From contig JAIOPW010000251.1 of NCBI GenBank assembly GCA_021413665.1, positions 1-5,620 of the forward strand: a stretch of 5,620 bases of DNA. The letters run 5' to 3'. Position numbers and translations under genes: made by a program. Positions 1 through 5,620 of this stretch are shown here, in pieces (within the stretch, counting starts at the first letter, position 1; every line of letters starts with the position of its first letter). This DNA is from Rhodocyclales bacterium. GTDB lineage: Bacteria > Pseudomonadota > Gammaproteobacteria > Burkholderiales > Rhodocyclaceae. The notes under the pieces were generated by a model. That model did not search any database. It was given only the letters and a program-made list of their open reading frames with translations, and was not told where the DNA came from.

Positions 1-97
1 TCAGGGCGAACGGAAAGACAGGCTCAGGGCGAACGGAAAGACAGGCTCAGGGCGAACGGTTTCACTCAGGGCGAACGGTTTCACTCAGGGCGAACGG
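1..97. repeat. Short direct-repeat array, five copies of a 13-base unit
   Basis: The unit TCAGGGCGAACGG occurs perfectly five times, starting at 1, 24, 47, 66 and 85. Copies 1-2 and 2-3 are separated by AAAGACAGGC (period 23). Copies 3-4 and 4-5 are separated by TTTCAC (period 19). The array is therefore two different tandem duplications sharing one core. It may continue left of the window. The last base of the fifth copy (97) is the first base of the GTG start of the Nudix gene. From memory, the core plus GACAGGC-type flank resembles half of a dispersed intergenic repeat common in proteobacterial genomes (containing GACAGGCTCAGGGCGAACGG); this is recollection, not a search. The periods are not multiples of three, which argues against a coding role. 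Confidence 0.93.
87..90 (+). promoter_or_regulatory. Possible ribosome binding site inside the last repeat copy
   Basis: AGGG lies six bases before the GTG at 97 and is the only Shine-Dalgarno-like match near this start. It belongs to the fifth repeat copy, so the repeat appears to supply both the ribosome binding site and the first base of the start codon. The same AGGG is in all five copies, but only the last is followed by a start codon at the right distance. The match is short and could be fortuitous. Confidence 0.4.
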
Positions 98-1047
98 TGG
101 TTAAGCTCACCGAAGTCGCCGCCGCCGTCATCGAAAGGCGCGCGGCGGATGGTGCCATGGAGTTCCTGCTCGGCCAGCGCGCGCCCGGCACCTTCTACCC
201 CGGCTACTGGGAATTCCCCGGCGGCAAGGTCGAGCCCGGCGAAACGCCGCATGCGGCGCTGGTGCGCGAGCTGAGCGAGGAGCTGGGCATAGGCGTGACG
301 CGCGCCGACCCCTGGCTGCGCCGCGAGCATGTCTATGAGCACGCCCATGTCCGACTCAATTTTTTTCGCGTGCGCGAATGGCGTGGCGAACTGCACGACC
401 ATGTGCATAGCGCCCTGGCCTGGCAGCGTGCCGACGGCCTGACGGTGTCACCGATGCTGCCGGCCAATGCGCCGGTGCTGGCCGCGCTGGCCCTGCCGGA
501 TTTTTACGCCATCACCCATGCCGGCGAGATCGGCGTCGACGCGCAGCTCATGGCTCTGGCTCACGCACTGGAGGGTGGCCTCAAGCTGGTGCAATTGCGT
601 GAGCCGACGCTCGATGCGGCGCGCCGGTCCGCCTTCGTCCATGCCGCCGTCGACCTCTGCCATCACTATGGTGCGCGGGCGCTGGTCAATGGCGACTCGG
701 GCCTGGCCTTGGCCGCCGGCGCGGACGGGGTGCATTTGCCGGCGCTGCAATTGGCGGCGCAAACGGCGCGGCCGGACTTTGCGCTGGTCGCGGCGTCCTG
801 TCATTCCGCGGCGGAACTGGAACGGGCGGCACAACTCGGCTGCGACTTCGCGGTGTTCGGCCCGGTGCGGGAAACGGCCAGCCATCCGGGTGTCGCCGGC
901 ATCGGCTGGGACAATCTGGCCGCCGCGCTCGCCGTGCCGCCACTGCCGACTTTTGCCCTGGGCGGAATGTCGCGGGCAGATCTCGATGCCGCGCAACGCG
1001 CCGGCGCCCACGGCATTGCGGCGATTCGCGCCGCGTGGGACAGCTAG
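97..1047 (+). CDS. Nudix hydrolase (MutT-like) fused to a ThiE/TenI-like domain
   Basis: A 316-residue two-domain protein. Residues 1-130 are a MutT-type Nudix hydrolase. The Nudix box is complete at G43-I65, with E49, R57, E58, E61 and E62 in the GX5EX7REUXEEXGU pattern, so hydrolysis of a nucleoside triphosphate such as 8-oxo-dGTP is likely. Residues 136-312 resemble the thiamine-phosphate synthase/TenI barrel (VQLRE 165-169, GADGVHL 208-214, SCH 234-236, LGG 288-290). Several ThiE catalytic positions differ, so thiamine-phosphate synthesis by this domain is doubtful. The same fusion is common in beta- and gammaproteobacteria, usually annotated simply as a Nudix family hydrolase. GTG 97 is chosen because VKLTEVAAAVIERR is the usual N-terminus and no ATG, GTG or TTG lies upstream in frame. 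The frame itself stays open to the window edge, so a longer form cannot be excluded. The gene converges on yacG 15 bases away. Codons for residues 88-90 contain a T7 run (360-366), odd in such G+C-rich DNA. Confidence 0.92.
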   Translation: MVKLTEVAAAVIERRAADGAMEFLLGQRAPGTFYPGYWEFPGGKVEPGETPHAALVRELSEELGIGVTRADPWLRREHVYEHAHVRLNFFRVREWRGELHDHVHSALAWQRADGLTVSPMLPANAPVLAALALPDFYAITHAGEIGVDAQLMALAHALEGGLKLVQLREPTLDAARRSAFVHAAVDLCHHYGARALVNGDSGLALAAGADGVHLPALQLAAQTARPDFALVAASCHSAAELERAAQLGCDFAVFGPVRETASHPGVAGIGWDNLAAALAVPPLPTFALGGMSRADLDAAQRAGAHGIAAIRAAWDS

Positions 1048-1062
1048 CGATTCAGTTGCCGC

Positions 1063-1260
1063 TTACTCGGACTGGTCTTCCGGATGCGGCTCTTCCGTTG
1101 CCTCGATGCGATACCCGTCTGTTGCCCAGGCAACGAAATCGATGCCCTTGCAGCGCGCCGAACAAAACGGCCGGTAGCGATTTTCGGCAATCCATTCGAC
1201 ATCCGCCCCGCATTTCGGGCAGGCGACGATACGCGGCGCAGCGGGCCTTACAGGTTGCAC
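1063..1260 (-). CDS. yacG: DNA gyrase inhibitor YacG
   Basis: A 65-residue zinc protein, the same length as E. coli YacG. The zinc ligands are C14, C17, C33 and C37 (CPKCG, then FCSARC), giving the family pattern CX2C-X15-CX3C. The following KGIDFVAWATDGYRI matches the conserved stretch after the second pair, and the tail is acidic. In E. coli YacG binds the GyrB subunit and blocks gyrase binding to DNA; that role is carried over by homology. The start is GTG and lies inside the end of zapD, with 13 bases overlapping. No Shine-Dalgarno sequence precedes it, so translation probably depends on coupling to zapD. No other start codon precedes C14 in this frame. The neighbourhood coaE-zapD-yacG is a conserved arrangement in beta- and gammaproteobacteria. 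Confidence 0.95.
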   Translation of the reverse strand: MQPVRPAAPRIVACPKCGADVEWIAENRYRPFCSARCKGIDFVAWATDGYRIEATEEPHPEDQSE

Positions 1261-2003
1261 AGCGTAAGTTCGAAATTCACCGTCGAGTCAATCTGCCGCG
1301 GGCGCTGGTCCATGTCCGGACGCAGGAAGCGGATGTTGATGGCGAACTTGCCGGCGGAAATCTCGGGCAGGCAGGGTTCACCCTGGCCGGTCTTCAGGCG
1401 CACCAGTTGCGCGCTGCGACCGCCCAGCATGAGCTGGAAGGTGCCGCGTTGCGCCGCCTGCTGTTCCGAGCGGCCGGAAGCGCGCAGCAGGCGCAGGACG
1501 ATGGCCAGTCCGTCGCGGATCGGCAGCATGGGCCCGATCCAGCCGCGGATGTCCTGCTGGCGCAGCGCCGGGTCGCGATGGCGCCAGTAGTGATAGCCGG
1601 GCAGGTCGAACTCGCAGACACCGCCGGGGATGGCGGCGCGGTTCTTGATGGTCATCAGCCATTCGTTTTCGCGCAGGTAGTGGCCGATCTTGCCGTGCAT
1701 GGCAAGCATCAGCGCGCTGGCCTGCTCGATCTCGTAGAGCGCGCCGGAGAGCGCATCTTCGGAAATCTCGGGATTGTTGCGGAAGGACAGCAGTATCTGC
1801 CGCTGGCGCTCGAGTTCCTGCACCAGATCGAACTTCAGCTCGGCGCGGCCGGCGACTTCGAGGATTTCGAACAGCGTGACCAGCGCCACATGGTGTTCGA
1901 GCGCACCTTCGGCGGCCGCGAAATGCATGATCTTGTCAAACAGATCTTCGAGCCGCAATAGCGTGCGAACGCGCTCGCTGAGAGGGTATTCGTAAGTGAT
2001 CAC
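1248..2003 (-). CDS. zapD: Cell division protein ZapD
   Basis: A 251-residue cytoplasmic protein, close to the 247 of E. coli ZapD. ZapD binds the C-terminal tail of FtsZ and bundles FtsZ filaments at the division ring. The N-terminus ITYEYPLSERVRTLLRLE and the IPGG-C-FDLP-H-W-H block (125-142) are family signatures. R17 aligns with E. coli R20, a residue I recall as needed for FtsZ binding. A predicted helical first half and beta-rich C-terminal half fit the family. The start is GTG at 2003; the family N-terminus fits it exactly, and no alternative start lies just upstream in frame, but no clear Shine-Dalgarno sequence is visible. The gap to coaE (2004-2057, 54 bases) is locally A+T-richer and might hold a promoter, though I cannot pick out convincing -35/-10 boxes. 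The 3' end overlaps yacG. Confidence 0.96.
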   Translation of the reverse strand: MITYEYPLSERVRTLLRLEDLFDKIMHFAAAEGALEHHVALVTLFEILEVAGRAELKFDLVQELERQRQILLSFRNNPEISEDALSGALYEIEQASALMLAMHGKIGHYLRENEWLMTIKNRAAIPGGVCEFDLPGYHYWRHRDPALRQQDIRGWIGPMLPIRDGLAIVLRLLRASGRSEQQAAQRGTFQLMLGGRSAQLVRLKTGQGEPCLPEISAGKFAINIRFLRPDMDQRPRQIDSTVNFELTLCNL

Positions 2004-2057
2004 GCGCCGGTCGAATGGGGAAAATTCTTGCGATTGTGACCCAATTCAGGGCAAACC

Positions 2058-2672
2058 TCAACCAACGCGGCGCGAAGATGCAAGATATTGCTGGTGCAGG
2101 CGTTCGATCCGGGGCGGCAATTCGGTTAGCGCCCCATCGTTGTCGATGACATCGTCGGCCGCCGCCAGGCGCTCGGCACGCGTCGCCTGCGCCGCCAGGA
2201 TGCGTCCGACTTCTTCCCGGGCAAGCCCGTTGCGGCTCATGACGCGGGCGATCTGGGTCGTCTCGGCGCAATCGACGACGGCGATCCGGTCGACGCGCTT
2301 GCGGTAGCCGCCGGACTCGATCAGCAGCGGCACCATGAGAATGACATAGGGCGAGCCGGCGCTCCCGTCCGCGAGCCGGCGCTCGCTCGCGTCACGGATC
2401 ATGGGGTGGAGGATCGCTTCCAGGCGCCTGCGTGCCGACGGGTCGGCAAAGACGATGGCGCGCATCGCGGCGCGGTCGAGCGCGCCGTTGGCACCGGCCA
2501 CCTGGTCGCCGAATTCGGCGCGAATCGCCGGCATCGCCGCGCCACCCGGTGCGGTCAGGGCGTGGGCAATGGCGTCCGTGTCGACCACGAGCACGCCGCG
2601 CGCGGCGAACAGGTCGGCAACGGCGCTCTTGCCGCTGCCGATGCCGCCGGTGAGCCCGACAACATACGTCAT
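2058..2672 (-). CDS. coaE: Dephospho-CoA kinase CoaE
   Basis: CoaE phosphorylates the 3'-hydroxyl of dephospho-CoA with ATP, the last step of coenzyme A synthesis, in the cytoplasm. The P-loop is complete at G6-S16 ([11 protein letters not shown]), followed by the substrate-region motif DTDAIAH at 31-37. Other family motifs are [13 protein letters not shown] in the centre and a typical helical C-terminus with VIDNDG. At 204 residues it has the usual length. I place the start at 2672 because [10 protein letters not shown] is the normal family N-terminus and because this ATG forms an ATGA overlap with the stop of the upstream SPOR gene. An ATG nine bases earlier (2681) would give 207 residues. 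Neither has a good Shine-Dalgarno sequence, so translation is probably coupled to the SPOR gene. Confidence 0.96.
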   Translation of the reverse strand: MTYVVGLTGGIGSGKSAVADLFAARGVLVVDTDAIAHALTAPGGAAMPAIRAEFGDQVAGANGALDRAAMRAIVFADPSARRRLEAILHPMIRDASERRLADGSAGSPYVILMVPLLIESGGYRKRVDRIAVVDCAETTQIARVMSRNGLAREEVGRILAAQATRAERLAAADDVIDNDGALTELPPRIERLHQQYLASSRRVG

Positions 2673-3295
2673 GGCCCGCATTCGCCGAGCGTGGCATCGG
2701 CATAGGGCGCAATGAGTTTCGGCAGTTGCTGCAACAGCGTCGCCGCTTCGCCGCGGGTTTCGACGGCGGCCTTGAGGGCGGGCTGTGGGCGGGCATCGAC
2801 GCGTGCCGACTTGATTCCCTTCTTTGCCAGTCCCTGCAGGAGCTCGCGCGCCGCCGCTTCGGTGGCGAAGCTGCCCAGAACGATTTCATGGCGACCTCCC
2901 TCGAGCGCGACGGACTTGGGCGCTTCGACGCCGAGCCGCGTCAATTCGGCAAGTTTCTTGTCGGCCGCGGCCTTGTTGGCCAGGTCGGTGATCACCACCA
3001 GATGCAGGGCCGGCTCGGCGACCGGCAGGATTCGAGCCTCCGCTCCGCCCGCGACTACCGCGGCCGAAAGGGCTTCCGCGTTGGCGAGGGTCAGGCCGTT
3101 GACCGACCGGCAAGTCACCTCGGCGACTTTCGCGGCGGGCGGCCGGGCATCGCTCACGATGCGCAGTTTCTCGGCGTTCAGTTGCTGTTCGAGTCGATGT
3201 GGTTCCCGGCTTTCATCGGATGTGCCGAAATAGCCCTGGTTCCAGACGAAGAAGATCAGGTTGGCCAGTACCAGCAGGAAAAAGAACAGGCGCAA
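2669..3295 (-). CDS. SPOR domain-containing membrane protein
   Basis: A 208-residue protein with one N-terminal hydrophobic helix at about residues 2-19 ([16 protein letters not shown]) and no cleavage site that I can see. It is therefore probably a type II inner-membrane protein with its bulk in the periplasm. A charged stretch follows ([16 protein letters not shown], 34-49). A SPOR-like domain covers about 97-170; its best motif is EIVLGSF-(AT)[15 protein letters not shown] at 137-160. SPOR domains bind denuded septal peptidoglycan, so a role near the division site is possible, but this protein is not recognisable as DedD, FtsN or DamX. The start is TTG, supported by GAGGGG six bases upstream and by the membrane segment beginning immediately. 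Two further cysteines, C62 and C206, might form a periplasmic disulfide. It overlaps coaE by the ATGA tetranucleotide. Confidence 0.85.
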   Translation of the reverse strand: MRLFFFLLVLANLIFFVWNQGYFGTSDESREPHRLEQQLNAEKLRIVSDARPPAAKVAEVTCRSVNGLTLANAEALSAAVVAGGAEARILPVAEPALHLVVITDLANKAAADKKLAELTRLGVEAPKSVALEGGRHEIVLGSFATEAAARELLQGLAKKGIKSARVDARPQPALKAAVETRGEAATLLQQLPKLIAPYADATLGECGP

Positions 3296-3301
3296 GGCAG
3301 G

Positions 3302-3307
3302 CCCCTC
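3302..3307 (-). promoter_or_regulatory. Strong ribosome binding site for the SPOR gene
   Basis: Read on the minus strand, GAGGGG lies six bases before the TTG start at 3295. It is the clearest Shine-Dalgarno sequence in the window and decides the otherwise uncertain TTG start. The remaining part of the 51-base gap after speD (3296-3346) contains an 8-base palindrome (CCGGCCGG, 3316-3323) but no hairpin followed by a T run, so I see no terminator there. Confidence 0.75.
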
Positions 3308-3346
3308 AGTGTGTCCCGGCCGGCGAGGCGGCGGGTAGGTGTCGGG

Positions 3347-3742
3347 TCAGGCGCATTGGCGGGTTCCCGGAACAACGGCAGATTCGACGGCACCACGCGT
3401 CACGTCTCGGCGCACGACCCGTTCGGGCCTGAACTCCGTGCGCAGAATGTCGTAGGCGGTCGCCGCGGCAGCGCGATTATCCTGGCTATAGTTGCAGACG
3501 TAAAGGTCGAGCGTGACCGAGCCCAGCTCCGGCCAGGTGTGAATCGCCAGATGGGATTCGGCGAGAACCAGGGCGCCGGTGGCGCCGGCTCCCGCGAACT
3601 GATGAAAGGCCTCGGCGACCACCTCCAGTCCGGCGGCTGCACAGGCGCGGCGACACAGCGCAGCCAGCATCCCCGCGTCGAGCAGCAGGTGCTGGTCGCC
3701 CTTGCAGGCGTGGAATTCGGCAAGTATGTGGAGGCCGTTCAT
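3347..3742 (-). CDS. speD: S-adenosylmethionine decarboxylase proenzyme, prokaryotic type
   Basis: SpeD decarboxylates S-adenosylmethionine to provide the aminopropyl donor for spermidine synthesis. The 131-residue proenzyme is of the short bacterial/archaeal type. The self-cleavage site is visible as AESHLAIHTWPE (61-72): cleavage between E62 and S63 would create the pyruvoyl cofactor on the alpha chain. H68 and C83 match the catalytic His and Cys of the Thermotoga maritima enzyme, with identical numbering. The N-terminus MNGLHILAEFHAC is typical. The reading frame extends a further 54 codons upstream without a stop, but that extension is just the shadow of the neighbouring flavoprotein gene. 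The true ATG overlaps its stop as ATGA (3739-3742). No Shine-Dalgarno sequence precedes it, so speD translation probably depends on the upstream gene. Some SpeD homologues have become ornithine or arginine decarboxylases; a neighbouring aminopropyltransferase favours the AdoMet activity here. Confidence 0.95.
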   Translation of the reverse strand: MNGLHILAEFHACKGDQHLLLDAGMLAALCRRACAAAGLEVVAEAFHQFAGAGATGALVLAESHLAIHTWPELGSVTLDLYVCNYSQDNRAAAATAYDILRTEFRPERVVRRDVTRGAVESAVVPGTRQCA

Positions 3743-5337
3743 AGCGAGGACGCATAGGATACGCCGAGCCGGGCCAGCGTGCGCTCGGCGGCCAGTACGC
3801 CGCGGAAATTCGCTTCCTCGAACAGCGACAGGCCGGAGACATCGGCGTGGGCGAACTGGATGCCGGCCGCGCCTTTCTCGAAGGGGTCGCGCAGGCCGCT
3901 CCACAGCCTGCCGGGCAGGGGGCGAATCATGGCGTGCGCGTGGCGGTGGATGTCGATGCGTGTCGCCAGCTCGCGAATCTCCGGGTGCGGCCGCGACAGG
4001 TCGGCCAGCACCTCTGTGGCCCAGGCGTCGCGGCCATGCAAGAGTCGGCGCGGGTGGGACGCCGATTCTTCGTGCAATGCGCGGTACCAGGTGATCACCG
4101 TCGGCCCCGGTGCGTAGCGCAGTTGCTGGTGGCTGGCCACCACATAGCCCAGCGCAGGGCTGTCATGCAGCACATTGTCCCAGGCCAGCGGATGCCCGGC
4201 GCGCGTTTCGGGCGCTCCCGACAACGTGAGATTCGCCACGATCCACGGTGCATACCCGGCACCCCTGGTGGCCGCCAGCCATTCCGGCCGTGGCGCCGCG
4301 AACACATGCGGGATCAGGAACAGCGGCGCGGCCCAGATCAGCTCACGCGCCACAATGCGGATGCTGCGGTTCTCGGCGGCAAGATAGACGTCGCAGACGA
4401 TGTCCCGTTTGCGCTGCTCGATCCGGAACACCATCGCGTCGACCTGTGTCCGGTTGTGCGCCGCACGGGCCAGGCCGCGCGCCAGCCAGGCGTTGCCTTC
4501 CGGCGCCGTCAGCACTTGTCCTTCGCCGTCGCGGCAGGCGAAGTAGTGAAGGCCGGCCCAGGCCGAGGTCTGCGCGGCGGCGGTGCCATAGTCGTCGCGA
4601 CAGGCGTAATCGACCAGCCAGTGCAGGCCGGGCGCCGTGTAGCCCTCGGTCAGCAGCCAGTCGTGCATGGTGATGCGGTCCAGTGCCAGCAGCTTCGGGT
4701 CGCGGCTGGACAGTGCCAGCGGCAGGGCAAAGGCGCGGCGACCGGCACTGTCGCGCCATTGGCGCAGTTCGGCGACATGGTCCTGGAAGCGCTTGTATTG
4801 CGCCCGTTCCGCCTGCGGCACGCCCATCGCCGGCCACAAGCCGTCCTGCCAATAGCCGTTGGTATACAGCCGTTCCTGCGGGGCGTGACACAGGTACTTT
4901 TCGTCGTAGGCCGGGTGCGCGGCATCCGGGTCGCCCCGCAGCACGCCGAGTTCGGCCAGCAACTGGCGCGTCGCGCGCGCTTCGCGTGGCGGCAGTGGCA
5001 GGTAGTGTGCGCCGAGCGGATAGGTCGAAACTTCGTTCCGGCCGGCGCGGGAATTGCCGCCCGCCTCGCTCTCCATTTCCAGCAGCAGGAAATCGTCGCA
5101 GCCCGAGCGCGCCAGCTTCCACGCCGCAGAAAGCCCGCCGATGCCGCCGCCGGCGATCGCTATCGTGACATGGCGCGTTTCGGTCGGCGCCGGAAAGTCG
5201 GGTTTGCGCAACCGATGGCCGAGCGCATCGTTGGCGCCCGAAAGCGTGCCCGGCGGCAGGGGTGGTGCGGCCTTGGAACCGCAAGCGGCCAATGCGGCGG
5301 CGGCTGATGTCGCGGCAAGGAAGTCACGGCGGCGCAT
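3739..5337 (-). CDS. FAD-dependent amine-oxidase-like protein, predicted Tat lipoprotein
   Basis: A 532-residue flavoprotein. The N-terminus carries a twin-arginine motif (RRRDFL, 2-7), a short alanine-rich hydrophobic stretch, and a lipobox LAAC with C19 as the candidate lipidation site. Export of the folded flavoprotein by Tat and anchoring by lipid are therefore predicted. The FAD-binding Rossmann unit begins at 56: GGGIGG at 63-68, the strand ending in acidic E87, then GGNSR at 93-97. The C-terminal ADVSGLSLFEEANFRGVLAAERT (498-520) fits the second FAD-binding element of the amine oxidase/phytoene-desaturase fold. The middle region (110-480) is rich in Trp, Tyr and His and gives no substrate clue. 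It sits between a spermidine synthase-like gene (3-base spacer) and speD (ATGA overlap), so a polyamine-related oxidation is the obvious inference. The predicted location outside the cytoplasm does not fit a simple biosynthetic step. I know related genes are found beside membrane spermidine synthases, but I know of no assigned reaction. Confidence 0.88.
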   Translation of the reverse strand: MRRRDFLAATSAAAALAACGSKAAPPLPPGTLSGANDALGHRLRKPDFPAPTETRHVTIAIAGGGIGGLSAAWKLARSGCDDFLLLEMESEAGGNSRAGRNEVSTYPLGAHYLPLPPREARATRQLLAELGVLRGDPDAAHPAYDEKYLCHAPQERLYTNGYWQDGLWPAMGVPQAERAQYKRFQDHVAELRQWRDSAGRRAFALPLALSSRDPKLLALDRITMHDWLLTEGYTAPGLHWLVDYACRDDYGTAAAQTSAWAGLHYFACRDGEGQVLTAPEGNAWLARGLARAAHNRTQVDAMVFRIEQRKRDIVCDVYLAAENRSIRIVARELIWAAPLFLIPHVFAAPRPEWLAATRGAGYAPWIVANLTLSGAPETRAGHPLAWDNVLHDSPALGYVVASHQQLRYAPGPTVITWYRALHEESASHPRRLLHGRDAWATEVLADLSRPHPEIRELATRIDIHRHAHAMIRPLPGRLWSGLRDPFEKGAAGIQFAHADVSGLSLFEEANFRGVLAAERTLARLGVSYASSL

Positions 5338-5340
5338 GGA

Positions 5341-5620
5341 TCAATGCGCCTGTACCCTGCCCCACTCGCGCTCGAAGATCCGCACCAGGTTCTGGTTGTC
5401 GAGGCGGTTGGGTTCGGCAGCGACGCGCGCCATGTCGGCCGGGAAGTGGAACAGTGCCGGCAGTGCATCCGGCGTGACGAAGCGCGTCGTCACCGGGATG
5501 CTCGCCGGCGGTTTGTATTCGCGTTTGCCGGCGAGGATGAAGCCCCATTCGCCGAAGCTGGGCACCAGCGCGTGATAGGGCGCGGTCTGCCAGCCGGCCG
5601 CTTCGAGGGTGGCGACCACG
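5341..5620 (-). CDS. speE: Membrane-type spermidine synthase (aminopropyltransferase), C-terminal end only
   Basis: Only the last 92 complete codons are in the window; the gene continues past the right edge. The GTG at 5619 is an internal valine codon, not a start. The fragment reads VVATLEAAGWQTAPYHALVPSFGEWGFILAG and ends in NRLDNQNLVRIFEREW. These match the C-terminus of the aminopropyltransferase domain in the long bacterial spermidine synthases that carry an N-terminal multi-spanning membrane domain; the PSFGEWGF and LDNQ-LVR-(Y/F)-EREW motifs are characteristic. The enzyme would transfer an aminopropyl group from decarboxylated AdoMet, made by SpeD two genes downstream, to putrescine or another amine. 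The catalytic core and the membrane part are outside the window, so the assignment rests on this tail and on the neighbouring speD. The stop lies three bases before the flavoprotein ATG. Confidence 0.82.
   Translation of the reverse strand, partial: VVATLEAAGWQTAPYHALVPSFGEWGFILAGKREYKPPASIPVTTRFVTPDALPALFHFPADMARVAAEPNRLDNQNLVRIFEREWGRVQAH

Noticed and set aside
1..97. CRISPR array
   Set aside because: The repeat core is only 13 bases, the spacers are 6 or 10 bases and identical in pairs, and no cas gene is nearby.
360..366. T7 run inside the Nudix gene as a phase-variation tract
   Set aside because: Seven bases is short for contingency loci, the codons (Asn-Phe-Phe) fit the fold, and nothing else suggests phase variation.
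1048..1062. Bidirectional terminator between the convergent Nudix gene and yacG
   Set aside because: The 15-base gap has no inverted repeat or T run that would form a terminator hairpin.
1035..1961. Plus-strand open frame of 308 codons opposite zapD and yacG
   Set aside because: It is antisense to two conserved genes. The predicted protein shows no family motif and looks like a mirror frame.
2726..3757. Plus-strand open frame of 343 codons opposite the SPOR gene and speD
   Set aside because: It spans two well-supported genes on the other strand and the gap between them, with no recognisable motif.
3743..3904. 54-codon N-terminal extension of the speD frame
   Set aside because: The extension is arginine-rich, unlike any SpeD, and overlaps the well-supported C-terminus of the flavoprotein. 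SpeD homology starts exactly at the ATG at 3742.
3847..5307. Long plus-strand open frame of 486 codons opposite the flavoprotein gene
   Set aside because: It is antisense to a gene with clear FAD motifs, has no recognisable domain, and is the usual mirror frame produced by high-G+C codon use.

Overview
This window looks like chromosomal DNA from a high-G+C betaproteobacterium, most plausibly Rhodocyclales-like. The placement is inferred from the gene set (ZapD, YacG, CoaE, and a Nudix/ThiE-type fusion protein) and from the codon use; no rRNA or other decisive marker is present. The region is packed with genes, no gap exceeds about 100 bases, and I see no tRNA, CRISPR array, phage gene or transposase.

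Left edge (1-97): five copies of a 13-base unit, spaced by two different linkers, run directly into the GTG start of the only rightward gene. That gene (97-1047) encodes a Nudix hydrolase fused to a ThiE/TenI-like barrel. It converges on the leftward genes and is separated from yacG by 15 bases.

Housekeeping block, leftward (3295 to 1063): a membrane-anchored SPOR-domain protein, coaE (last step of coenzyme A synthesis), zapD (FtsZ-bundling cell-division protein) and yacG (small zinc protein that inhibits gyrase). SPOR and coaE are coupled by an ATGA overlap, and zapD and yacG overlap by 13 bases. A 54-base gap separates coaE from zapD.

Polyamine block, leftward (5620 to 3347): the C-terminus of a membrane-type spermidine synthase (aminopropyltransferase), a 532-residue FAD-dependent amine-oxidase-like protein with a Tat/lipoprotein signal, and speD (S-adenosylmethionine decarboxylase). 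The junctions are a 3-base spacer and an ATGA overlap, so the three are almost certainly translated from one message. SpeD supplies decarboxylated AdoMet to the aminopropyltransferase. The flavoprotein between them is predicted to be exported, and its substrate is unknown. It is the most interesting protein here.

All seven leftward genes could lie on one transcript, with 51 bases between speD and the SPOR gene and 54 between coaE and zapD. I found no convincing terminator or promoter in either gap.
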